DNA of 13,219 nt from Bryobacteraceae bacterium (GTDB lineage: Bacteria; Acidobacteriota; Terriglobia; Bryobacterales; Bryobacteraceae), in assembly GCA_025350445.1 (NCBI GenBank), contig JANXXV010000684.1:1-13219 (forward strand). Direction: 5' to 3'. Made by a program: the position numbers and the translations under genes. Below the pieces are notes generated by a model. That model searched no databases. It saw only the letters and a program-made list of their open reading frames with translations, and was not told where the DNA came from. Positions 6,782-13,219 of this stretch are shown in pieces. Each line of letters begins with the position of its first letter. Position 1 is the stretch's first letter.

Positions 6782-7690
6782 CTAGACGGCCCCAAGAGTA
6801 GCAGCGTCACGAATGATACCTTCATCGCTAAGAAGCTTGGATAATAGGGAATCCTGGAGAATGTCGTAGATGGATTTGAGCCGTCCATCAATTATTGCCA
6901 TGCCGGCAATTAGCCGGATGCCATGGCTGTAATCGGCGTAGCCGGCGCCGTGAACGGTGCTCAATGGCTGAATGGGTTCGCCGGTGGTGCGGTGCCAACC
7001 GTAAATTGCAATGCGGTCCGGATGCAAGCGCAACCGGTTAGTGAGAACGACATCTTTCTTGTGCCCGGCAATTAGCACGCCGTAGGGAAATCCGCGGGAC
7101 TGGAACTGCTTGTCGATCATCGCGTTGTGGACGCGGTAATACCCGGTGGACGTCATTTGCGGGCCGGCGGGCAGGGGCTGCGGATGGAAGCGGCAGGTGG
7201 ATTGATTGTAAATGGCGTCGACGATCTTTCTGGTGGGCAGTACAAAGCCGAATCGATCGGCCACGGCTGTGGCCGTGTGGAAGTTCATCGGGATGCGCAG
7301 GAAATCGCTGTCGGACCCGATGGCCAGGTACTCCGGCATCACAAAGATCGTTGCCGTGGCGCTTTGCCCGCGTCCCAACCCGCAACTGAGCTTGACTGGG
7401 ATTAGTTTTCTTAGGAAGCCGGGCACATTGCCACCCAGGAGCTGGCCCAAGATGGCACGCTCGCGTTGTTGCCGGTCCATATTCAAAACCGATTCGGCGA
7501 ATTGGGATCCTGTGAGTGCTTGCGCGGCTCTGGGGGTAATGTTCCGGGTGAGGTCTGGTAGTTCCGGGGCAGCGGCGAATGATTCGGCAGCACGTAAAAA
7601 TTGCGCGCTAACGGCCGAAAACGCCAGTTTGAACCCCGTGCGCCGCGTTAGGCTCCGCTCAAAGCGGGCGCCGGAGAATATCGAGGACAA
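6782..7690 (-). CDS. Unrecognised exported protein with a Tat-like signal
   Basis: I do not recognise this family. The frame encodes 302 residues if read from the TTG at 7688-7690. No ATG or GTG occurs before residue 71, and GAGGGA abuts the TTG, so the start is uncertain. The N terminus TRRTGFK (15-21) followed by LAFSAVSAQFL and an Ala-rich stretch resembles a twin-arginine signal, suggesting export of a folded, perhaps cofactor-bearing protein. The body has several patches that look conserved: ATATIFVMPEYLAIGSD (111-127), LPTRKIVDAIY (151-161), AGHKKDVVL (208-216) and VHGAGYADYSHGIRL (246-260). Their His residues (H209, H247, H256) with D253 could form a metal or catalytic site, but no known site is matched. 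It follows the DUF362 gene by 17 nt and is last in the minus-strand cluster. Confidence 0.7.
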   Translation of the reverse strand: MSSIFSGARFERSLTRRTGFKLAFSAVSAQFLRAAESFAAAPELPDLTRNITPRAAQALTGSQFAESVLNMDRQQRERAILGQLLGGNVPGFLRKLIPVKLSCGLGRGQSATATIFVMPEYLAIGSDSDFLRIPMNFHTATAVADRFGFVLPTRKIVDAIYNQSTCRFHPQPLPAGPQMTSTGYYRVHNAMIDKQFQSRGFPYGVLIAGHKKDVVLTNRLRLHPDRIAIYGWHRTTGEPIQPLSTVHGAGYADYSHGIRLIAGMAIIDGRLKSIYDILQDSLLSKLLSDEGIIRDAATLGAV

Positions 7691-7707
7691 TCCCTCATTG
7701 TAACTTA

Positions 7708-8793
7708 CTAATAGCTGGTGAAGAGTTTGCCCCAGTCTGTCTGAAGGGCCTTGTTGACTCTGGAGCGTCCTATGAAGTTGTACCAGTAGACGTCGTGATA
7801 GAGGATGGACGCCGCATACGACCAGGGTGCAATGTAGGAGTGCAGCAGCAAATGTTCCAGCCGTTTGAGCGGGCCCCAGTAGATCAACTTCTGTCCGCGG
7901 CTGGCAAGCGTATCGTCGACGTGAAAGTGAAAATTCACATTGGAGATGTCTTCGCCGACTACGTCGATTTCACGCACGTCGCCACAACCAAGCCCGCGCT
8001 CATGCGCGAGACGGATGAATTTGATCGAGAGCGGGTCAAAGCCCATCATCTTCGCGGCCACGGCATCAATGGCGACCATATCCGCACTGGCCAGAATATA
8101 ATTTTTGACCAGCGGCACCATGCAGCGCGGGCCGGGGCCGTCGCCGGCGAACGTGCCGTCCATCACCGCGAACAAGCCTGGGTGGATCTCCTTCTGAATG
8201 GCGAGCAGATCAACCAGCGTTTCGTGGATCACGCTGTGGGTGTAATGGCGCTTCTCAAAGAGCAATCCGCCGAAGGCGTTCTTCATCGCTCCGGTCATCT
8301 GCGTGAACACATGGGTCTTCATGGTGGGCAGATGGATGATGTTATTTCCGATGAGCCGTTTGGGAATGCGGATGCCTTCGGGGAAGACCTTATCCAGGGC
8401 CAGCATTTTGGCCTTGGGTTTGAAGAGAATCCACTCCTCGCCGGGCTCATATAAATGGATATTGCGCAGGCCGTATTTACCGACCAGAACCTGTTTGTGC
8501 TTGTTGGCGATCTCGCCGCGCTTGGAATTCACCACGACTGTGCGATTGTGACAACCGTATAACTTTTCCTTGCTGTAGCCGTCTTCGAGGAGTGTGGAGA
8601 TCACGCCGTCCAACTGCCAGGGCGTGGTGGAGCAGGCGGGATAGAAGTAGTGCCAACTGATATTGATCTTGAGCGCGGTATCGTTCTCCTTCGGCAGAAA
8701 CTGCTGGTAATCCGCCAGCCGCATCAGATGCTTGTAATCGTCGATAACAGTGGCCGGAGCCGTCTTCAATACGGAAACACGAGAGCGCGCCAT
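7708..8793 (-). CDS. DUF362-domain protein
   Basis: This 361-residue product matches the DUF362 family: LPTMKTHVFTQMTGAMKN (155-172), IHETLVDL (189-196), DGTFAGDGPGP (212-222) and VAIDAVAAKMMGFDP (240-254). The biochemical role of DUF362 is not established. Many members carry a ferredoxin-like CxxCxxC segment, and none is visible here. The C terminus (about 300-361) is rich in aromatic residues (YWYNF), possibly a membrane-associated tail. There is no signal peptide, so the protein is probably cytoplasmic or peripheral, unlike its neighbours. The ATG at 8791-8793 has GGAAGG 3 nt upstream. The gene lies 14 nt after the small Ig-like gene and 17 nt before the Tat-like gene, consistent with one transcript. 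Confidence 0.85.
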   Translation of the reverse strand: MARSRVSVLKTAPATVIDDYKHLMRLADYQQFLPKENDTALKINISWHYFYPACSTTPWQLDGVISTLLEDGYSKEKLYGCHNRTVVVNSKRGEIANKHKQVLVGKYGLRNIHLYEPGEEWILFKPKAKMLALDKVFPEGIRIPKRLIGNNIIHLPTMKTHVFTQMTGAMKNAFGGLLFEKRHYTHSVIHETLVDLLAIQKEIHPGLFAVMDGTFAGDGPGPRCMVPLVKNYILASADMVAIDAVAAKMMGFDPLSIKFIRLAHERGLGCGDVREIDVVGEDISNVNFHFHVDDTLASRGQKLIYWGPLKRLEHLLLHSYIAPWSYAASILYHDVYWYNFIGRSRVNKALQTDWGKLFTSY

Positions 8794-8807
8794 AAACCTT
8801 CCCGCGG

Positions 8808-9182
8808 CTAGCGCCGCTTCACCCGCACCCGCACCGACACGGAAGCGCAGGAAAGGGTTGTTGAACCTTCGCAGGTGACGATGTAAGTTGTGTTTTCGAC
8901 CGGGCGGACTTCAACAGTTCCACTTCCGCCAAAAGTTCCAAGGTTGTGCAGGGTGTCGCTCGATTTCATTTGTTCTTCAATTACCACTTTGGTCGCACCT
9001 TTGATTGCCCAATGCAGAACAACCGTTTCCCCGGCTGCGATCACTTTCGGTTGCGCTTCGAATACAAAATCGCCGGATTTTTTCGCCCAGTGTTCCGGTA
9101 CGGACCGTGCTGCAACTTGACTGCCGCCGGACACGCCGAAAACCACCAGCGCGAGTATGAAGCATTGCAAGATCTGTATCAT
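8808..9182 (-). CDS. Small secreted Ig-like domain protein
   Basis: The product is 124 residues. A signal peptide covers about residues 1-24 (hydrophobic ILALVVFGVSGG). The remainder reads as one beta-sandwich domain: VIAAGETVVLHWAIKGATKV (about 47-66), NLGTFGGSGTVEVRP (79-93) and TTYIVTCEG (97-105), ending in a basic KRR tail. The W near VVLHW and the TTYIVTCEG end strand are what one expects of a short bacterial Ig-like domain, and similar single-domain secreted proteins are common in Acidobacteria. No catalytic residues are apparent; binding or a structural role in the envelope is inference. The ATG at 9180-9182 has no clear ribosome binding site, because a tandem repeat occupies that place. 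It is followed 14 nt later by the DUF362 gene. Confidence 0.75.
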   Translation of the reverse strand: MIQILQCFILALVVFGVSGGSQVAARSVPEHWAKKSGDFVFEAQPKVIAAGETVVLHWAIKGATKVVIEEQMKSSDTLHNLGTFGGSGTVEVRPVENTTYIVTCEGSTTLSCASVSVRVRVKRR

Positions 9183-9184
9183 TT

Positions 9185-9218
9185 AGATTTCGTCAGTCCG
9201 AAGATTTCGTCAGTCCGG
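9185..9218. repeat. Two-copy tandem repeat, 17-bp period, just upstream of the Ig-like gene
   Basis: The 16-base unit AGATTTCGTCAGTCCG occurs at 9185-9200 and again, without mismatch, at 9202-9217. The proximal copy ends 2 nt before the minus-strand start codon at 9182, where a ribosome binding site would be expected. It may be a slippage duplication or a paired operator. Confidence 0.85.
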
Positions 9219-9268
9219 GAAAATGGAGTGCACGTTGGGCTCCAGCGCATTCGCAAGGTTTACGGGAA

Positions 9269-9814
9269 CTACTGCCGCTGGAAAAGTTCGTCTTCCTGAA
9301 ATGCCCTCGGCATGCCTGCAACTTTCCCGACGTAGGCGCGCAGGTCGGTTACCGGCGCCGTGAGCACCATGTTGTTCTCATTGCCAAAAGCAACAAATTG
9401 ATGGGCCGGGAACAACGGTAGTCCAGGCTGACGGACGAGATATTTGAAATCGATCCAGGCGATTGTCATCTTTGAGGCATCTACCCGGGCTCGGGCAAAG
9501 AGGTGGCCGGGGATCTGACAGGCTTCCATTTCCACGGGCCGGAAATCTGCCAACAGAACCTTGCCGAGGCGGGTGAGCCGCGCCTCTAGCCAGCCGCCGC
9601 TCTTGCCTTCTTCAACTACCGAATAGCGACCGGGCTTTGTTTCGGTGACTCTCCAGATTGTGTTATCATCAACGGTTTTCCACCTTCCGATTACGGCCGG
9701 CTCGGCGATTGTATCCTTTTCCGAATAGAGCGGTTGCAGCGATAGGATGTCACAGCCGGCAAGGAGCAGGCAAATTACGGCCAGGGCGATGCGGAGTATT
9801 ATCACAGCATTCAC
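9269..9814 (-). CDS. Lipoprotein of unknown function
   Basis: The frame is open from the ATG at 9871, but the GTG at 9812-9814 is preferred. It places a hydrophobic stretch (VIILRIALAVICLLLAGC) at the N terminus and has AGGA about 13 nt upstream, whereas the ATG has none. From the GTG the protein is 181 residues, with lipobox LAGC and the lipidated Cys at residue 21. The mature part is beta-rich, with GRWKTVDDNTIWRV, GRYSVVEE and LLADFRPVE segments, and may form a small lipocalin-like barrel; this is a guess from pattern. It is the first gene of the four-gene minus cluster, 86 nt before the Ig-like gene. It is divergent from the TonB-receptor-like gene, whose promoter must lie within or beside it. 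Confidence 0.7.
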   Translation of the reverse strand: MNAVIILRIALAVICLLLAGCDILSLQPLYSEKDTIAEPAVIGRWKTVDDNTIWRVTETKPGRYSVVEEGKSGGWLEARLTRLGKVLLADFRPVEMEACQIPGHLFARARVDASKMTIAWIDFKYLVRQPGLPLFPAHQFVAFGNENNMVLTAPVTDLRAYVGKVAGMPRAFQEDELFQRQ

Positions 9815-9869
9815 AGTGTACAGCGTTTCCTGCACGCCAAGACTGCCGGTTAGAACATAAACTGGAGCC

Positions 9870-12635
9870 ATGAGAGTTGTTGTCGCTGCGTTGCTGACAA
9901 CGGGTTTGGCCTTTGGTCAGAATGCGGCCAAACCTACCGAACTGCAGCGTGCCATCGACGAATTCAAAGTTCAGTCGCGGGATATGGGGCTGCGCGATGA
10001 CTCTCCCTCCGTTACCCAACATAATAATGGCGCACGAAAGTGGCGCTGGCATGGGCGTTTGTTTGAGAACTTTCGAAACGATATTCTGGACGCTGTGCCG
10101 CATGAAGTGGCCCAGCGCGGCGGCAATAAGGGGATATTGCGGCGCAATCAATTCGGCTTCAATCTAACTGGTCCGATTTATGTGCCGAAGGTTTATGACG
10201 GCGGGCGGAACACTTTCTTTACTTTCACGTATGAAGGCACTCGCGAGAAGATTGGACAAACATCGCTACGCACGATTCCCACAATGGCTGAGCGCTCGGG
10301 TGACTGGTCCTCTTCCGTAGATTCGGCCGGCCAGCTTTTGCCTGTCTACGATCCGCAATCGACCGGCAAGAATGCCGCTTACGATCCCGCCCAAGCGGTT
10401 TCGACTGAGAATCTGGAATACAATCGTGCGCCGTTTCCGGGAAACCGCATCCCTGCTTCGCGACTCGATCCCACGGCACAGAAGGCTTTGCAGCTTTACC
10501 CGGCGCCCAACGCGAATGCCGGTCCATTCTTCCAGAATAATTTCTTTGTGCTCTCGCCCGAAGTACACACCGCGGGCGGGGTTATTGTGAGCGTGGACCA
10601 TACGCTCACCGATAAGCAGCGATTGACGTTCCATTTGAACTATTCGAATGGCATAGATGGCTCAATACGGTTGTTTGAGTCTGCCGCAAACCCGGGATCG
10701 CCGAATGTGGACCGGCGGTCGCGGAGCGCGGGACTTACGCATGTGTTCAACGTGTCCGCGCAAGCCGTGAACACGTTTTCGGTTTCCGCTTCCACTAGCC
10801 AGATGGAATACCAGCGCGAATTGGGTGGCGACGGCCTGCCGTTTCCGAGATATCGATTCGCTCCTTATTTATCGATGGGCCGATCCAATCCGAACTCGAA
10901 GTCGGCGCGGAATACATACGCGGCCAATGACGGATTCTCCTGTCACCGCGGGGCGCACCGGCTGGGACTTTCCACGCAGGTTATTGCCGAGCAGGTTCAC
11001 ATTTTCGCGCCGCGGTATCCCGCTGGCGACTTCGAGTTTTCCTCCGGGCTGACAAGTCTTCCGGGGATCGTCAATACCGGTCATTCCTTCGCCAGCTTCC
11101 TGTTGGGCGGGGCAGATTTTGCCGAACGGAGCGTGGTGATTTCGCCCTCGTATTTTCGCAAACCGCGGTTTCTGGTGTCTGGAGGCGATCAGTGGGAATT
11201 GCGCCAGGGGCTTACGGTGTCTGTTGGATTGACGCTGGATTCCACCGGGCCCAGGACGGAAAAATACGACCGGCAGTCTACCGTGGATCTTTCAGCGATC
11301 AACCCGGCGAATGGGTTGCCCGGGGCGTTGATTACAGCCGGCGACAATGGCGCCGGCCGCGCGTTTCAGCCCTGGCTATTCAAACTGGATCCGAGCGTGA
11401 GCATTGCTTGGACCTTTCTAAGCAAGACTCTCGCGCGGGCGAGTTATTCGCGATCTTACTCGCCGATTCCCGTTTACACTTCGCAATGGGGTACACAAGC
11501 ATTTAACGGAACACCGACTTGGATTTCGGCCAATCCACAGTTGACTCCGGCGGTGACGCTGGGCCAGGGTTTGATCAATTCCGGGCCGCGGACGTTTCCC
11601 GATAAGAGACCGGACGCGGCAAATGACACGGTGGCCGATCTAATCGAGCCAACCGGCAGGCAGCCTACCTATCAATCCGCTGGACTCTCAATTGAACGCG
11701 AGCTGCCGGGACTGTTCGTCGTTACCGCGGGCTTCGACCATTCCGATGGACGCAATCTGCTGTTGAGTAATTCGGGGGCGAACCCCAACGCGATTCCGCT
11801 GACGGCGCTGGACTATCGCGATCAGCTAAACAACGAAGAGTTCAAGCGGACGTTGCGGCCCTATCCGCAGTACCAGCGATTTGAAGTCTATAGTTCCTGG
11901 CCGGAGGGCCACTACAAGCGGGACGCGGGCTATGTGCGGGTGGAGAAGCGTTCGTCGGCCGGCGTATCGCTTTCCGCCTCTTATGAATTTTCCAAGCAGA
12001 TGGATGACTATTCCGGTCCGTATGGCATTCAGGATTTTTACAACCGCAAGAATGAATGGTCTATGACGGCGGGCAGCACGCCGCACAGGCTCTCGCTGAC
12101 TTACGTTTACGAACTGCCGTTCGGGCCCAACCGGCTGCTGTTCCGCAATACGGATTGGAGGCGCTATTTCGCTGAAGGGTGGTCCGTCAGCGGAGTTACC
12201 AGTGTGACCAGCGGCGATCCAATGGGGTTGCATCCGCAGTTTAATAACACGGGCGGCGTGGTGGATGCGCTGAATGTGAATGTGGCGCCGGGTGTGGATC
12301 CGCATGTTTCGAATCCGGGTCCGGAGCTTTGGTTTAACCCCGCGGCGTTCGCGCAACCGGCCGATTTCACGGTAGGCGACGCTTCGCGCACGCATTCTTC
12401 GTTGCGCATGCCCGGGAATCAGAATCACGACCTGAGCGTGAATAAGCGTGTGGCACTGGGACCGGAGCAGAGCTTGGATCTGAGTCTGGTGGGATTGAAT
12501 TTCATCAATCATGCGAACTGGAATGACCCGGACACGATGATTGGCCCGGCTTCGGCGCCGAATGTCAATGCCGGCCGGATCATCGGTTCGCGCGGCGGCC
12601 GTGTGATGCAGATTGGGATGAGGTTCAGCTTTTGA
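9870..12635 (+). CDS. Outer-membrane TonB-receptor-like (Oar-type) barrel lacking the N-terminal plug
   Basis: The product is 921 residues with a signal peptide (MRVVVAALLTTGLAFGQ, about 1-17). It aligns by eye with the barrel part of the large acidobacterial Oar-like TonB-dependent receptors: ENFRNDILDA (about 66-75), RRNQFGFNLTGPI (about 90-102), FFTFTYEGTRE, FPGNRIPASRLDPTA and SFASFLLG. It closes with MQIGMRFSF, a typical aromatic C-terminal strand for outer-membrane insertion. Family members are usually well over 1,000 residues because a carboxypeptidase-regulatory domain and a plug precede these motifs. Here only about 50 residues lie between the signal peptide and the barrel, so both are absent. 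It could be an uncharged pore, a surface adhesin, or need a partner plug. The start ATG shares a CATG with a possible minus-strand ATG, and GGAG lies close upstream (2 nt spacing). Confidence 0.8.
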   Translation: MRVVVAALLTTGLAFGQNAAKPTELQRAIDEFKVQSRDMGLRDDSPSVTQHNNGARKWRWHGRLFENFRNDILDAVPHEVAQRGGNKGILRRNQFGFNLTGPIYVPKVYDGGRNTFFTFTYEGTREKIGQTSLRTIPTMAERSGDWSSSVDSAGQLLPVYDPQSTGKNAAYDPAQAVSTENLEYNRAPFPGNRIPASRLDPTAQKALQLYPAPNANAGPFFQNNFFVLSPEVHTAGGVIVSVDHTLTDKQRLTFHLNYSNGIDGSIRLFESAANPGSPNVDRRSRSAGLTHVFNVSAQAVNTFSVSASTSQMEYQRELGGDGLPFPRYRFAPYLSMGRSNPNSKSARNTYAANDGFSCHRGAHRLGLSTQVIAEQVHIFAPRYPAGDFEFSSGLTSLPGIVNTGHSFASFLLGGADFAERSVVISPSYFRKPRFLVSGGDQWELRQGLTVSVGLTLDSTGPRTEKYDRQSTVDLSAINPANGLPGALITAGDNGAGRAFQPWLFKLDPSVSIAWTFLSKTLARASYSRSYSPIPVYTSQWGTQAFNGTPTWISANPQLTPAVTLGQGLINSGPRTFPDKRPDAANDTVADLIEPTGRQPTYQSAGLSIERELPGLFVVTAGFDHSDGRNLLLSNSGANPNAIPLTALDYRDQLNNEEFKRTLRPYPQYQRFEVYSSWPEGHYKRDAGYVRVEKRSSAGVSLSASYEFSKQMDDYSGPYGIQDFYNRKNEWSMTAGSTPHRLSLTYVYELPFGPNRLLFRNTDWRRYFAEGWSVSGVTSVTSGDPMGLHPQFNNTGGVVDALNVNVAPGVDPHVSNPGPELWFNPAAFAQPADFTVGDASRTHSSLRMPGNQNHDLSVNKRVALGPEQSLDLSLVGLNFINHANWNDPDTMIGPASAPNVNAGRIIGSRGGRVMQIGMRFSF

Positions 12636-12640
12636 GGAGC

Positions 12641-13219
12641 TTGCGCAAAACGGACTCGCTTCCGGCGGCTAAGTCCGCCGGGTCTCTCGTTCGATCGGCG
12701 CCGCCGGATGCGGCCTTTCCGCTTCTGATACGCTTCCTGGCGGTGTTTGTGCTTGCTTGCGGCTTGCGTGCCGAGCCGGCGGTAAAACCGGAACATGCGC
12801 CGTATCGGATATCGTTCTGGCGTTCAGCCGGCGATCCGGTGACGCGTACGGATCTGAAAGTAACGCTGAATGGAACGGACGCCAAGCTGCTGCGCTTGAG
12901 TTCCGCCTCCGACGATCTGGTGCTGTTGATGGTGTTGGATCTTGCGGGAGATTTATCGTTGGTGGATTCGGCGCGCGCGGCACTGATCGCCGGGTTGGGG
13001 GCGCTTCCGCCGAATACAGCGGTGGGACTGCTGCGCGCGCAGGATGGGTTGCGGGTGCTTGCCGATCCGGGGACAAGCAGGCAGAAGCTGGGCGAGATCA
13101 TCAACGGCCTAACCATCAGCGGACGCGCTGGCTTGCTGGATACTTTAGAGCCGGTCGCCCAATTGACCGATTCCATTCTGGCGAAAGCACGGGTCCGTTT
13201 GGCAGTGCTTTATGTGACG
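12641..13219 (+). CDS. Secreted VWA-like protein ('VWFA-related Acidobacterial' type), 5' part
   Basis: The frame is open to the right edge, giving at least 193 codons. A hydrophobic segment (FPLLIRFLAVFVLACG) followed by LRAEP looks like a signal peptide. The body begins with a short beta domain (YRISFW to LKVTLNG), then a von Willebrand factor A-like fold: LVLLMVLDLAGDLS, VDSARAALIAGL, TAVGLLRAQDG and VRLAVLYV. The arrangement fits the VWA-like proteins abundant in Acidobacteria. The metal-site DxSxS is degenerate (D100-LAG-D104 when counted from 12641). The start is unsure: no ATG is in frame, and the choices are TTG at 12632 or 12641 or GTG at 12743 or 12749. The gene starts within a few bases of the TonB-receptor-like stop and may be co-transcribed. 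The 3' end is outside the window. Confidence 0.7.
   Translation, partial: MRKTDSLPAAKSAGSLVRSAPPDAAFPLLIRFLAVFVLACGLRAEPAVKPEHAPYRISFWRSAGDPVTRTDLKVTLNGTDAKLLRLSSASDDLVLLMVLDLAGDLSLVDSARAALIAGLGALPPNTAVGLLRAQDGLRVLADPGTSRQKLGEIINGLTISGRAGLLDTLEPVAQLTDSILAKARVRLAVLYVT
12662..12681 (+). other. Hairpin just after the TonB-receptor-like gene
   Basis: CCGGCGG (12662-12668) and CCGCCGG (12675-12681) form a perfect 7-bp GC stem with a 6-nt CTAAGT loop, 26 nt after the stop at 12635. No T-run follows, so it is not a standard intrinsic terminator. If the downstream gene starts at a GTG near 12743, the hairpin is intergenic and could tune expression between the two genes. Confidence 0.5.

Noticed and set aside
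7795..8454. Plus-strand 219-residue frame
   Set aside because: Antisense to the well-supported DUF362 gene; composition is typical of a shadow frame.
9815..9871. Longer lipoprotein start at the ATG on 9871
   Set aside because: No ribosome binding site; it would put about 20 extra residues before the hydrophobic segment and overlap the divergent start. Kept as an alternative only.
11826..12512. Minus-strand 228-residue frame
   Set aside because: Antisense to the barrel gene, rich in Arg, His and Ile with no recognisable domain.
12625..13176. Minus-strand frames opposite the VWA-like gene
   Set aside because: Ser/Arg/Pro-rich shadows; the plus frame has a signal peptide and VWA-like pattern.

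Overview
The window most likely comes from an acidobacterium close to Bryobacterales/Solibacter. This rests on family content, not on any marker gene. It holds a large Oar-like TonB-receptor-type barrel, a secreted 'VWFA-related Acidobacterial' type protein, a secreted protein with SLH repeats followed by Ig-like and WSDGGA-type repeats, and many small exported proteins. Base composition is moderately GC-rich. Almost every product has a signal peptide, lipobox or membrane segments, so this is a cell-envelope neighbourhood. I see no tRNA, rRNA, CRISPR array, insertion sequence or phage gene.

Layout. (1) 1-2205, minus strand: a small exported helical protein (start GTG 2205) sits 4 nt ahead of a large secreted protein. 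That protein begins with a signal peptide and three Cys-paired SLH-like repeats (987-1688). It is then cut by an in-frame TAG at 987-989, although the same frame stays open to the window edge and encodes Ig-like and repeat domains (1-986). (2) 2206-2569: a divergent intergenic/leader region. (3) 2570-6779, plus strand: a three-gene operon with ATGA overlaps. It encodes a HAD phosphatase-UbiA prenyltransferase fusion of the decaprenyl-phosphate phosphoribosyltransferase type, an exported protein with a C-terminal region resembling phosphodiester glycosidases, and an exported Cys-rich formylglycine-generating-enzyme (FGE/SUMF1)-like protein. (4) 6782-9814, minus strand: four genes in one direction, converging on the operon with only 2 nt between stops. 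In transcription order they are a lipoprotein, a small Ig-like secreted protein preceded by a 17-bp-period tandem repeat, a DUF362 protein, and an unrecognised protein with a Tat-like signal. (5) 9870-13219, plus strand: a TonB-receptor-like outer-membrane barrel that lacks the usual N-terminal carboxypeptidase-regulatory and plug domains, then a VWA-like secreted protein running off the edge.

How the genes may work together. The operon at 2570-6779 is the best candidate for an undescribed system. An inner-membrane enzyme would make a polyprenyl-phosphate-linked (probably pentosyl) lipid, with its own HAD domain possibly removing the 5-phosphate. Two exported partners would act on the outer face. 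Tight translational coupling supports one pathway; substrate and product are inference. The four-gene minus cluster may serve the same envelope process, but only adjacency suggests it.
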